In this document: positions 50,991 to 63,555 of the stretch, one piece after another
Layout of the letters: the number at the start of each line of letters is the position of its first letter
Numbering within the stretch: the stretch's first letter is position 1
Assembly (NCBI GenBank): GCA_024305405.1
Contig: JAKNDB010000107.1
Span: forward strand, 2,232,001-2,296,000
Source: Dirofilaria immitis
Lineage: Eukaryota > Nematoda > Chromadorea > Rhabditida > Onchocercidae
Direction: 5' to 3'
DNA length: 64,000 bases
The notes under the pieces: model-generated
Told to the model about the DNA's origin: nothing
The model's database searches: none
Seen by the model: only the letters and a program-made list of their open reading frames with translations
Position numbers and translations under genes: made by a program

Positions 50991-53893
50991 TCCCAATTCT
51001 ACGTGATTCAGAATTACGAATCATCATCGAGAAAATATCCGGCATTGTCAGTAATGTTTCGAACTGAAAACGATGAAAGTTCTGATGATGAGCAGGAACC
51101 AACGATAGATGTTGGCAGGGATGAAAATGGAATGTATGAAGTGGAACGTATCCTCGCAAAAAAAGATTGAAGGTATTTTCTAAAATTTTGTATTTATTCA
51201 TTATTTTATAGCTATTTTGCTTAAAATTACATCCTTTAAGTTTTGTGCCATAGTCATATTCTTCATTATCTTCATCTTTTATTGTTAAATATCTTGCAAA
51301 TACGATTTTGGCTTATTTTAGAATGGTAAATGGGTTTATTATATTAAATGGGTTGGATGGCCTTACAAACGAAGTTCATGGCAAACTCGAAGGACTTTTG
51401 GGAATATGTCAGAAGTAGTGAGTACTTACTAATTAATACTTGAAAACTCGAAATTGTGTATTTTAAAAGAGAAAGCTAATGAATTTAATATTTTAAATGT
51501 AACTAATTTTCTAAATTTTATAATTACTTGATTACCAATAGTACGTTATTACTTCATATTTCCAAGTGTAAGCGTTATTATTTTACATTTTCAGGTAAAA
51601 GAATTTTATGATCGTGAAAGGGCACTTTCAGTTGTAATACGTCGTCAAGAGCAGTGGTCACAATTAAGCAAAGTATCACAGTTGCATAGTCTTATGAGAT
51701 GGGAAAATGAAATTAATACTATTTTGCGAGCAAACGGCCAACAAATCTTGTATATTCATAACGATGTCGATTGTGCGAGACGTAAACGCCATTTCACGGT
51801 TTTCTTTGAATTCATACTAAAACTTCGAATAATATGATTTTTTGTACAATATATTATTATACAAAGTTTTATTATATTGTCCATTGACTGTTTTATCATA
51901 TTAAACACTGACAAAACTTTATTTTTTTATATTATATATTAGCTCTTCAAGTCCTTTTAAAGTTTTCGTTCTTTAGGTCCATTATATATATATATGACTA
52001 ATGCAATGTTTGATGTTTTTATTGTCTATTGTAAGTTTTAAAATAATGTGTAAATTCTAAAGGAAAGTTTAATTACTTTAACGGGAACTCATGAAAGTAA
52101 TTGTAACATAACTTTAATAAACAATTATTTTATTTCTTTTCCGATCTTTGCTTTCAAAGCTATTGCAGTATATCGCAGTAAATAAATGGTCAGCTGAAGC
52201 GAAAGCACACGTTAACCCGTTGAATTACACGCCTGTAAGATGCACTTGTAAGACAAAGGAATGCGGTAGTGGAGAAAAGTGTTGCCCAACGGTAATATAA
52301 ATTAACTCATTATAAGAGGGATTTTGATTTGCTCAATTCTTAATTTTGAATTAACTTAAGATTATGGAAGGATGCCAAGTTTGTGCAATATTTACAAATT
52401 AGCTTCTATTAAACATTGCCTGACTAACATTTTCTAATCGATGCAGATTGGAAAGTCAAAATTTTTTACACAAAACGCCGTCGCATGCGTTCGCGTTTTT
52501 GTGAATTGTTGAGTGAACATCTTGTTGTTGAATGTTACAATTGCGGATGCTCCAATGCTTGTCCGACAAAAATAGTTCAGGTTTGTTTTTCCAATTACGA
52601 GTGCAATAAGAAATATATTGTTTTTGGGTAGTAATAATCGTTTTATAGAAGGGACGTCGTTATAAAGTGGCAATAGTTCGTACGGAAACTCGTGGTTGGG
52701 GTATTTTTGCGTTGGAAGATATACCATCAAATGTGTTTGTTGTGGAATATATCGGGGAAGTAAGTAAATCATTTCAATTTGTGGATTTTGAGAGAAAGTT
52801 TTTTGAAATATTTGTTCAAAACATATTGAAAATCTTATAGGTCCTAACTATCGCTGAAGGTGATTCTCGTCGCGATAGCATGTATCAATTTGAATTGAAT
52901 GGTTACAAGGAAATAAAGTATCTGATTGATGCAAAATATTACGGAAACGAAGCTGCTTTTATCAATCATTCCTGTGACCCGAATTTGGTTGCTGTTCGTA
53001 TACGAGTTGAACGTTTTGATCAATCATTTCATCGAATTGGTCTTTTCAGCAAGTGCCGGATCTTTCGAGGTGCTTCTTTCTTAAAGATATTGATATAACT
53101 TCCATCATTCCATGTATTTTATCTGTTGATATAGGCCTCATCTGTTGGTATATCATGAATTTTATCTGTTGGTATATCATGAATTTATCTGTTGATATAG
53201 CTATTATCATAAGTTGTCTTCCGTAAAGGATTTATAATTTTATCCAAAATTTGAATGAATAGCATTATAAATTCTTTTTGGGTTTATATTGTAATGGTTG
53301 CAGGACAAGAGTTAACATTGAATTATTTCTATGGGAAGTGGAAACCAGAAACAATATTAACTTCAGAAGAGGGGACTATGAAATGCTTGTGAGTGCTTGC
53401 TTCAAGAACGACTTTTTTTAACTATTTAAACAGAGTTTACGAACTGATATTTTAGTTGCGGTGCCTTGAACTGCATGCGATATTGGCCACGACTTGTTGG
53501 GAATGCTGTTGACGATGTTAGTAGCGATGAAGATAACAAGGAAAATAGCTTTGCCAAATCGGAGTAATAAGTACTTTGAAATACTGCATGCTTAACAATA
53601 GCAGACTGTTTAAAGTCCTCGTTTATTTTATTAAATATTTATTAATTTAAATTAGATTTCCATTTCCCTGATTTATCAGACCAGACCCCGCTGTTAATGA
53701 CTGTGTTACTATGAAATTTTCGAGTCTTTATGTTACAAATGTGTTGAAGCGAAAACGTAATCTGAGAAGGAGTCATGTGAGTTCTGTGCTCTCACACTGA
53801 AATTAGTTTTTCAGTGATTCTTGAAATTCAATTTCTCATAATGATGAGGTTTTTATTCTGTTTGTTATTTTTCAGAAATCAAAAGTGATTTGA
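50991..53893 (+). CDS. SUV39-family histone H3K9 methyltransferase (chromodomain, pre-SET, SET, post-SET)
   Basis: Transfers methyl groups from S-adenosylmethionine to histone H3 lysine 9, nucleating heterochromatin. Exons: 50991-51172, 51322-51417, 51595-51798, 52169-52291, 52447-52580, 52649-52759, 52841-53069, 53304-53388, 53456-53563, 53680-53776, 53876-53893. The chromodomain spans exons 1-3 (MYEVERIL, then WVYYIKWVGWP, aromatic cage Y/W/W). Pre-SET has nine cysteines (CTC..C..CC, then ECYNCGCSNAC). SET has TRGWGIFA, EYIGE, the cofactor/catalytic motif NHSCDPN and GQELTLNY; post-SET reads CFCGALNC (C-x-C-x4-C). The C-terminal tail is acidic then basic (LKRKRNLRRS). Two frame problems: exon 1 needs one more base in the A7 run at 51158-51164, and the 52291/52447 junction is out of phase by one base. 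An acidic Ser/Asp/Glu segment precedes the chromodomain. Family assignment is secure; whether it is a SUV39H or G9a-like functional homologue rests on the chromodomain, which favours SUV39H. Confidence 0.93.
53115..53210 (+). repeat. Short tandem repeat in a SUV39-like intron
   Basis: The phrase 'atctgttg(a/g)tatat' recurs four times with 'catgaatttt' between copies, inside the intron between exons 52841-53069 and 53304-53388. Confidence 0.7.
53565..53567 (+). other. In-frame stop exposed if the second-last SUV39-like intron is retained
   Basis: The exon ending at 53563 runs into GTAATAAGT. Read through, it gives GAG TAA, ending the protein a few residues after the acidic SSDEDNKEN stretch. 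Spliced to 53680 it continues about 37 further residues, including a basic LKRKRNLRRS segment, to TGA at 53891. Both forms keep the complete SET and post-SET domains. Confidence 0.6.
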
Positions 53894-54581
53894 AGTTGAA
53901 AAATACAAAACTTGATTTTCTTTATCGTATTCATTTATTATTGTAGAAATATTAGAAAACCGTAAAATTATAAAACAATATACTAGACAAAATTTTATCG
54001 GATAAGAAATAATTGTTTTTGATGTTTTTTTTTGCTCGATTTATATTAGTAGGTTGGTTATATGCTAAAATGTTGCATAGTAGTGATCTTTTACGATTGC
54101 TTTTCATAGTAATAATATTTATAGTTATATTCAATTTTAAATAGGTTAGTTTTAGTTTTAATACAAATCCCATTATCATTGGCAGTGAATTACTTCACTA
54201 TTTTCTACTATTTATCTATTTATCCTGATTAGTTTGTTTGTTTTTTCTCTCTTATTTTAAATATTCTAGTAAGACTATGTCGCGGTATTCTTCATTTCCT
54301 TATTTTCATATAATTGCATTCTCATAGATGGAGAATGACACATGACGAACTAATGATTCTAATATACTATTCGATTTGTTAAACAATGGCAGTTCCTTCT
54401 AATTTTGTGATACCTTCTTTTTCTCTCTTATTTTATAGTCATTTTGCTATTATTATTCAATTTAATGTATGGCATAGTTGTTGTAGTATTTGATATGCGA
54501 ACTAGTTTTTTGATTTCACGTTATTGGAGTGATTAATTACTCTAATATTAGCAAGTTAAGCAATTATTATTTTATGTATAG

Positions 54582-54685
54582 CTGCCACGTATGTGCAGAA
54601 AAATGGCCCTGATGAAGACCATCTTGGACATGCGGGTTGTATATTGATGCATATTCGATTTCTAAAATTACCAGAAATAACCCGG
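54582..54685 (+). CDS. Orphan exon candidate
   Basis: Bounded by TTATGTATAG and CGG|GTGAAT, open in one frame for 34 codons (ATYVQKNGPDEDHLGHAGC followed by ILMHIRFLKLPEITR) in otherwise AT-rich, stop-rich DNA, with raised GC. Phase is 1 in, 0 out. I could not find partner exons on either side, and it lies about 700 bp past the SUV39-like stop. It may belong to a gene with long introns, or be a fossil exon. Confidence 0.25.
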
Positions 54686-55053
54686 GTGAATATCTTTTCA
54701 TTCTCTCGCTAAATTCCTTTTAAATTATGCATGATTTAATCCGCTGTATTTGGACGATGAATCAAGTTCTAACTATACTTTGTTTTAAGAAATGAGCTTA
54801 TTGTTGTTTTATTAGGAAAGAGATGATATAATATTGTGTATTTTGATAATGTCAAATATTTGAACTTAAATTCTTTTATTTCTGTACAGTCAGTCATTCG
54901 TTTTCATTGTTTTGTTTATTCTTTATTGTTTTATTACGCTAAAATATCGTTCTGAATTGCATTTGATCTTAATATAGGCAATCATATATATATATTTCCA
55001 TTTTTCGCTCTAATTATAAAAATAAGTATAAGAAATAAGGCCTTTGTTAGGGA

Positions 55054-55135
55054 GTGGGAAATATAGCTCATAGACAAAGGCCGAGAATTTTAGCTTACAT
55101 TTTACATTACACAGTGAATACGCACATACAACATA
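55054..55135 (+). repeat. Dispersed repeat, copy A
   Basis: Shares AATTTTAGCTTACATTTTA and 'agtgaat(a)cgcacataca' with 63850-63893, and both copies are near 'gcctttgtta' and 'aatgtctgcgta' motifs. Suggests a short interspersed element; no ends defined. Confidence 0.5.
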
Positions 55136-55434
55136 TTGATGGTGAAATTCATCACAAAGGAATCAGTGAATTCTCTGATTTTCTGGTTCACCTTGCGATT
55201 TCAACGACACTAAGTTTTAATAATTTTGCAAACTAAAAATTTGGCTAATTTTCATACTTATATTGCAGAACAACAAATTTCTTTTCAAAGAGAAAAGTTC
55301 GTCATACATACACCTTAATATATGATATTAATTGGGAAAGTTTTTGAATTTTTTAAAATATTCATCGGGTATATCGAGGAATAATGCTATTAGGATTATT
55401 CAAATTATAATTTTATAAAAATGATTGCTTAAAT

Positions 55435-55712
55435 TCTTGTAAGTTCTAAAATAAATTAACTTCAAGATAATGAATTTTCAAACTACGCGAATAAAAAGCA
55501 AAATTTTTATTGACTGATTTTGAATATAAATAACATTTCCCGATTCATGGATAGTAAATTCCCATATCGTAAATGTCGGCATTACCAATGTCTGCGTAAC
55601 TAATTAATTGATCTCAGGAATTTATCAGTAATTTATTTTTCCTTTATTCGATCCTTTTTATTTCTTGTAAGTTCTAAAATAAATTAACTTCAAGATAATG
55701 AATTTTCAAACT
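55435..55712. repeat. 50-bp exact direct repeats 228 bp apart
   Basis: 55435-55484 and 55663-55712 are identical over 50 bases (TCTTGTAAGTTC..TTTTCAAACT), each beginning with a GTAAGT donor-like motif. Confidence 0.95.
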
Positions 55713-56631
55713 TTTGTCCAAAAATTTCCTTAAAAAAAGCGAGAGAAGGAATTCAATTGCTAAATTTTATTATGGTATGTTTAATGCTCGAAATTTATAC
55801 AATTTCAAAATTGCTTCATACTTTAAGCCTTCATAAATACGGCAAGAGGAAGAAACTGTTACAAATATGCATAAATGATGAGAAATTAAAAATTATGATT
55901 TTTAGAATTAAGAAAATTAAAGATTCTATTAGAATTACATTGGATGAAATATTCGAATTCTGGTAGCAATGTAAAATAGTAAATGAATGAAAACGAAGAA
56001 TTTCAAACATGTATAGGAAAGTTGCTAAAATTTTTCTTTATTGTGCTACTTTTTGATTATTGTATTTCTTTAATTAGCTTAGGCTTAATTTATAATCATA
56101 TTAATTTAAATAATGTTTAATTCCATAACAACTATAAGTAAATGATATTAACAATTACAGCAATTATAGTAAACTTTAATTTAATTCATTTTAACGGTAA
56201 ATTCTCTAACTCTTGTCATGCAATAATTTTATTAAAAGTCAAAAGCTTTACATCAAAAGATATTTTTGATAATAATGATTGTTAGGTAGGAATGAATTAT
56301 GTTTAGTATAAATTTTGTCCTTCAATGAAATTCATCCAATAATTATTGGTACATTTGATTTTTGACAATTATTCATATTTTTTCGCTACTTTTGTTTCTC
56401 TAAAAATTTCTTATATTCAATAAAATTATATGCTTGCATTTCATATTGTTTAAATTTTTTTTTCTCTAAAAATTTTTAAAATGATTACTGTATTATATAC
56501 GTATGAAAAAATTTTACTTATGCATCATTAAATTATGTTAGACAAAATTTATATCCGCATATGATTTAAATTTCTAATTGATTTAAATATTCGTTCTGTG
56601 ATTGGATTACATCTACATTATCTGTGTATCT

Positions 56632-56716
56632 GATTCCACGCTATATAATGATTTCCACGCTATATAATGATTTCCACGCTATATAATGATTTCCACGCTA
56701 TATAATGATTTCCACA
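56632..56716. repeat. 19-bp tandem repeat, 4.5 copies
   Basis: Unit ATTTCCACGCTATATAATG. Confidence 0.97.
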
Positions 56717-57027
56717 TTTAGCAAGCATGCACTCTTTTTTGGGATCAGTTGTTGATATGATGTTGACATGTGACAATAAACACATAGTTCTTTGTCATTC
56801 TGCACTCAATCGATTCTCGTAGAAAAGGAAAAATTTTCTATTCAATAATGCTAAATCGATTGAATGAAATTCAATGAGAATCAGCGTTTTTGTTTTTGGC
56901 AAAGAAAAATGATAGCTTCTTGCATTTATAATTATTTTCCATTCTTTTTTTTTTTGTGAAAAAGAAGATTTAGTATTTTCTTACTTTTCTTTTATATTTC
57001 TTCTTAATTAAATATTTGAATATTAAT

Positions 57028-57335
57028 TATTGTATATCTAAATTATTGTAATCGTTGCAGGATATTATTAGTTATTGTATATCTAAATTATTGTAATCGT
57101 TGCAGGATATTATTAGTTATTGTATATCTAAATTATTGTAATCGTTGCAGGATATTATTAGTTATTGTATATCTAAATTATTGTAATCGTTGCAGGATAT
57201 TATTAATTATTGTATATCTAAATTATTGTAATCGTTGCAGGATATTATTAGTTATTGTATATCTAAATTATTGTAATCGTTGCAGGATATTATTAGTTAT
57301 TGTATATCTAAATTATTGTAATCGTTGCAGGATAT
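57028..57335 (+). repeat. 45-bp minisatellite, seven copies, each with a perfect splice acceptor
   Basis: Each unit contains ATCGTTGCAG|GATATTATTAG, ending CAG at 57060, 57105, 57150, 57195, 57240, 57285 and 57330. Copies are almost identical. The period is a multiple of 3, so any exon starting at one of these sites would have the same phase, although the units carry in-frame stops in at least some frames. Confidence 0.97.
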
Positions 57336-57739
57336 GAAGAAGATATTTTTATTATATAAAGACGATGAAATTGTAATATTACTACTTATTATTTGAAAAG
57401 AAGTTGAAATTTTATCAAATTACTAAATTCATCATCAAAATAAAAATACTATTTATATGCATATATATATATATATGATATTATATATTAACATAATTTA
57501 TAATAGTACGGTAATTTTCATTCTCTTAGAATTTTCAGTTCTAATTTATTTAATTATTTTTATTGTAAGATATTCGGTATCATTCATTTTTGAAAGATAT
57601 ATGATATGATATCTATTTAATAAAAAAAAGAAGTCTTTCAAATGATATCCCAAAGGAAACAATATTCTTAAGAGGAAGAAAATGTTTCATCTCCAATCAG
57701 TCATCGCTCTATTTTACAGCATATTGTTAGATTTATATA

Positions 57740-57795
57740 GTATTATTATTATTATTATTATTATTAAAGAGTACATATATATATATATATATATA
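57740..57795. repeat. (ATT)n and (AT)n microsatellites
   Basis: Adjacent tri- and dinucleotide runs. Confidence 0.9.
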
Positions 57796-58017
57796 TTCAG
57801 TTAGTTATTGAAAGTAATTGATAATTCATATATATATATATTTTAATCAAAAAATTGTTGATATGATACTGCTTGATATGTAGATCAATCGATCTTATCC
57901 GAACGTTTTTGCGTTCCTAATTTTTTCTGATAATAAATCTGATTTGATTACTTATTGTAATTTTATTTTATTTTAATATTTAACTTGAACAACGACAAGT
58001 TTTTATTCGTTGATTTT

Positions 58018-58216
58018 GTAAAATTGAACTAATGATAATTGCTACTACATTAGATCGAACTAATGGTAATTGTTACTAGATTGAACCGGTGATAATCATT
58101 ACTAGATTTAACTATTGACAAGTAATCGTTGCTAGATTAAACTAATAATAATTATTATTGAATTAAACTAGTAATAATAGTTATTAAATCGAACTAGTGA
58201 TAAGTGTTGCTAAATA
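58018..58216. repeat. ~36-bp degenerate tandem repeat, about five copies
   Basis: 'gaactaatgataattgttactagatt' with substitutions. Confidence 0.8.
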
Positions 58217-59964
58217 AATCAGTATTTATTCTACAAATTTCATTTGCTTAAAATATACTTTAGATTTAGTAGCAATTGCGTAAGTCGCAAAAATTTTTAA
58301 ATCAATGATAATAATGCAAAGTATAAATAAATTTTTTTCGATACAATGATCTATTCCTATTTTTTGAACTATTTGATCTTTCTATCTAACAAATATAAAG
58401 TACATTTATGTATTTTCTGTAAACTGGTAGATATTTGTCAACAGAACAACTCACAATTGAACAATTAATTGCCTTCCATATTTATTTGATCGAACGACAG
58501 CAGTGATTTATGGAAGGAAGAGTGTTCTTTAATATAATTTTAATAATATCTCATCCGAGTTTTATTTTATCAGAATTGTTGTATCTTTTTATTTATTCTT
58601 AATCGAAGTATATTAATTTTGCAAAGTATGTTAAATAATTATTATAAATTATTAGTGAACGCTGGTCTCTCAGTGTAACTTGACATTTTTTTCTCTTTGA
58701 TTTCATTTATGACCTAATCATTGATTTATATTTAATTTTATTTCGAAAAATTTTTCACTAAAAATGGCACAAAATTAGGATATCTCAATGGGATAAGTAT
58801 TATATGAAATTATGATTTAAACGATATTAGTTTTATTCATACTAACTCATTTAGCATTGTAGATGTTTTGTTATTTGAAATAGTAAAAGTTTGTAATGAA
58901 AATTATCATCTTTTCTATTAATATAATTAGAGGAATTGTATTTTGCGGCTATAAATCTTCGATTTCATTATCATTTCCCAGAAAAAAATATTAAATTATC
59001 TGCATTGCATGGATAGTGTTAAACAAATATTATCAATTTCTCATTAAAAATTTACGTACTTTTTTTCTATTTATACATTTTATTTTCTATTATGTAAACA
59101 AATAATAGAAAATAAATGTTATCAATATGCAATTTTCATTTTATGATAAAAGATATTGTATCGATTGCAAACAATAAAAATATTATAAACAATTTGATAG
59201 GTAATTTATTGCATATTTCGATAGTTAATTGTTAATTTTATGTTTTGTTTTTTTTTTTAATATTGTCGTTTATTTGATAAGACATTTCGAAACGTAACAT
59301 AAAATTAAATTCCATCCTTTTTTTTCAATTAGTTGAAATTTAAACTCTAAGCTTAACAGTCGACGAATTTATTTGTTTATATCAATTGTATAAATTAATC
59401 GAACAAAGTTTATTGCAATAAATTTACGTCATATGTTTATTCGTATCATCTGAATAATATGGTCTATTTTGATCTATTATCTACCCAAAATATATTGATC
59501 ATCATCTTCGCTTTTTTAATTTACTTCCTGCATTCTGCTTTTAATGGATAATTCATTTATTACATAATTTTTGATGATTATTTTGATTTATTTTTAAATT
59601 TTATTTTTGTACTTTTTAAATTTCAAGAGAGCAAACAAATGAGTGACAAATGATATGGTGATAAAAGATTATTTTATCATTTGTAACGCGATTAAGAATT
59701 AAATAGTTAAGTTGTTGATAAAAATTTAAGACGTAAACAAATGTAATTGTCGCATTTGTTGCTTCACTTCTTAATGCTGAAGAATATTTCCATTTTGTGT
59801 CGTACAGCTGTGATACTTCGAAATTGTCGTTTTACGGAACTTGTTTCTCCTTCTCATCAATATATTTCTTCCATCATAACTTCGTTTAAAGCGTTTGAAG
59901 GTCTTTTGCGATTTCATACGCCAATATCAAATATTTATCGCTCTTCTCCACAGCATTATTAATT

Positions 59965-60085
59965 GTATCATTATTATCACAACTACTATTATTGTTATTA
60001 TAATTATTGTCACCATTATTAACAATTACCATTATTGCTATTAATATTATTATTGTTATTGGTAATACTATTATTATGATTATGA
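59965..60085. repeat. ATT/GTT-rich trinucleotide tract
   Basis: Imperfect ATT, ATC and GTT units. Confidence 0.85.
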
Positions 60086-60698
60086 CTATATTTAATCATT
60101 TGGAAATTTAACATAATTATTCATTTCAAATTATTTTCAAAAATTGAAGAGAAGATTAGTCATAGTTTATATTTTATGTGACAAACTAGTTGGGATTTGC
60201 TCTCAAAGTATTTGTTTTCCAAGATTAGGTTTAGATTTAATATGTTTGATGGTTAATAGTTTTCTTATTATTTTTCGAGAAAATAATATATGAAGAAATC
60301 GATCATAAATTTCAATTATAAAATTACACCAAAATATATTCAAATGAAATTAAAAATAAAAATAGAATTAGAAATACCAAAACATATTCAAATGTGAGGA
60401 AACAAATATTGTTGATGATTTTCACTGATAGCTTATCTTGCAAGAAAAGGACAGTTTTATCAGTTTAACGTCGGTCTATTCATTCATCGTCCGACTGTAA
60501 AACAATTTCCAAATAGTTTTTTTTTTTCAAGAAGATGATTTTTAGTCATTCCAAGATTTCAACATCAAAAAAATCCTCTAAATCATTTTTTTTTGAAATT
60601 AACTCACAACTAAAATGTTAAATCATAATTGTTTAAACAATAATCAATTAAGATAAAATGGCTGATTATCTTTATTGTAACTGCTATAAATCTGCTTG

Positions 60699-60699
<1 letters not shown>

Positions 60700-60752
<53 letters not shown>
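60700..60752. repeat. (CT)n microsatellite
   Basis: About 25 CT units. Confidence 0.97.
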
Positions 60753-60755
<3 letters not shown>

Positions 60756-62924
60756 TACATTTTTTAAGATTTTAACTTGAAAAATCGTAGATCTTAGAGA
60801 TATACATGGTTAGCTAGAATTAAAGAAGTAGTATGATTTTATTATTTAGAAATTACTGAATCAATATTAAATAATATATGCTAATTATCAATATCAAATA
60901 TTTGGTATATTTGATTAAATAATATGCCTTCAAAAGGCATTTTCATTTCATTTTTCATAAGTAAGAAAAGCAAGTATATTTACTTTTTCTTTTTATATAT
61001 TAAATTTCTTTAGATCTTTTCCTCTTTTTTTTTTTTTTTTTTTTGCATAAAAATTTTTATTATATACCAGAAATGAAAATTTTATTTTGTTAGAACATTG
61101 AAAACGATAACGAAATTCTCGATAATGACAATTATTTCAATTTTTGCTAATTTAATGCATCACAAAAGTGAATTTTTTCAATTTCGAAACATTTATAAAT
61201 TTGATGGCATCTTTTTTTTTCTTCATTTTCGTTGTTTTTCTTTTCTCGCAAATTCCATTAAAACTATTTGTAATAATTTGTTGATAAAAATACATGAAAG
61301 TTAAAGGCAAAGGAAAAAAATAATTATACGTCTATTTCTATTAATATATTATTTAATTTATCTAATTCATTTCAAAATTCTGAAAAAGAAAAAAAAAAAA
61401 GCAGGTGATATTATACGATCATTCCTATCTTTTTAATAATAAAAATTTGGTTTGCATAATGTATAAGTATGAATAAGAAGTTTTTCATTCAGAAAAAAAA
61501 AAAAAAAAGGAAACGATATCATATGTTATTATAGCTTATATGGTAAGCTTTAAGCTTTCTTTTGAAAAAATTTTTATTAAAATTGATTCTATTAATATGA
61601 ACTTTATTTGAATAGAATAATTTTATGTTATATTATTATTCTTCTATTACTATCAATTTTAATATTAAAATTGATAAAAATTTGATTATTCAATATTCGA
61701 ACATTAAATATGAATAATAGCAATATTCATTACTTCTAACATATTTCAATGTAATTTAAATAGCAATTATCAATGCATAAAATATAAAAAAAAAATGATT
61801 GAATAACTTTTAAAAATTCAACGAAAAAAAAAAAAAAAAGAAAACAATCATTTTTGTTTTATTTCATAAATATATTTTTTAAGTTGTATATTTTACATAT
61901 TTTTGAGTTATACCTTACATTACGTACATATGCGATTTTTTTTTAATGTGAAAAAAAAAAAAAAAAGGAAAAAAAGTTCATATGTATGCAACAACAACAG
62001 TAACAGTTGTTTGAAAGAGGGTAATAGCGAAATAAAAGGAATGGTATTTTCAGCCATTCAACAATTCACAGTGTAAAATTCAAATATATTAGAACAAAGA
62101 AAGAGAGAGAGAGAGAGAAAGAAAGATAGAGAGAGAGAGGGAAAGAGAGGAAAAATTTTTGGAGCAAACTTTGCCAACATAACAACAACAATATTTTCTT
62201 CCTCTCACTATTAAGTTCATCTCACAGCGAAACAATTTAAATTGTTCATATTTTTGAATATTTGGAATCAATGTATTACCTTTATTACTTATCATATCTG
62301 ATTGATCACGTTAATATCATTAGCTGATATTATAATGATGTATGATAGCAATTTATGATAACAATTATGAACGATTAGTTTCGTAAATCTTTTTCAATGC
62401 ATATGAAATATGCAAGAGTATCGCAGGATTTATTTTATCAATTTATTGCTATCATCATATCATATCATTGTCGTTCCAATATATTAAAAACAATAAATTT
62501 GATCACAGCATTTCTAAAGCGAAAATTTTGTTCTTTGTATTCATGATTTTCAATTTATTTCGTATTGCTATTAGTTTTAAAATTGCCCAATAATTTTATC
62601 TGAACATTATAATTGTCATCTAGAAAAAATTATTATCATATGATAAGTTGTAACTTTTCGTAAATAAAAATTTTTGATACTAAATTATCAAAAATTAAGA
62701 TTAATCTATTCATTACCATTACTAATCGATTTCATTACATATTGATTATTTATTTAAAAATATGTTGGAAATTATTGTACACAAATTGATTTTTATATTT
62801 TATGCAATTCAAATTCATTTCATCCCTTTTCATTTCAATGTGTTTCTTCCATCTCCTCTTATCACTAATCACTTCTCTTTCTTTCGTCTTTTTCTTTTTC
62901 GCTTTTATAAAACTTGCAACTTGT

Positions 62925-63165
62925 CCATATCACAGAATTACTACTTCCTTCTTCCTCCCCTGCTCCTCCTCCTTTTCCTCCTCCTCTTGCTTTTCAGGCG
63001 TTCGTTTCACAAAATTACTACTTCCTTCTTTATCTTTCTCCTCCTCCCTTTCTCCTCAGTTGCCACCTTACAAAATTGCTGTCTTTCTTTTTCTCCACCT
63101 CTTTCTCAATCATTCACAACATAAAACCATACTTCCTTCTTCTCTTCTTTCCCCATCCTTTCCAG
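62925..63165. repeat. Pyrimidine-rich tandem repeat, ~65-bp units
   Basis: 'cacaaaattactacttccttctt' followed by CTCCTCCTCC tracts recurs about four times. Nearly all-pyrimidine on this strand over 240 bp; the Ser/Pro/Phe-rich frames are artefacts. Confidence 0.85.
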
Positions 63166-63555
63166 TACTTTTTTCATTTTCCAATTTGAATTATTTATTT
63201 ATGAATTAATGCATTTTATTTACTATCATTTAAATTCTGATGAAAATCGTTAGAATTTATGGAGTCAAATTTCACGAATAAAATTATTTAATTTCATTTC
63301 GAAATTTTCCCAATTATCTGCATGACAGAGAGTTTATATGATTTGGAAGTCATGCAAACAATAGAGAAAAATAAAATTTTGGTTTTATCTTTTCTACAAT
63401 TATGAAAAAATGACTGTCGAAAGTATATATAAATTCAAATATGCAATATGTTTAGTGTTCTTATCGAATTCAATTTGAAAATGATAACTCTGTAATTAAA
63501 GATAAACTAAAATTTCACTTAAGCTCCCAAATGTTGCCAAAGATAAAGTCCAATC

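Larger units (their letters stand above)
54700..63550. other. Gene-free AT-rich stretch
   Basis: Contains the repeats listed. A block at 59745-59965 has raised GC with open frames on both strands, none decisive. Nothing else supported. Confidence 0.6.

Noticed and set aside
52434..52772. 112-codon minus-strand frame
   Set aside because: Antisense to the pre-SET and SET exons of the SUV39-like gene.
59747..59962. 71-codon plus-strand frame
   Set aside because: Open frames exist on both strands here and none has supporting signals.
62762..63209. Ser/Pro/Phe-rich frames of 91-135 codons
   Set aside because: Three overlapping frames open because the strand is nearly all pyrimidine; repeat artefact.
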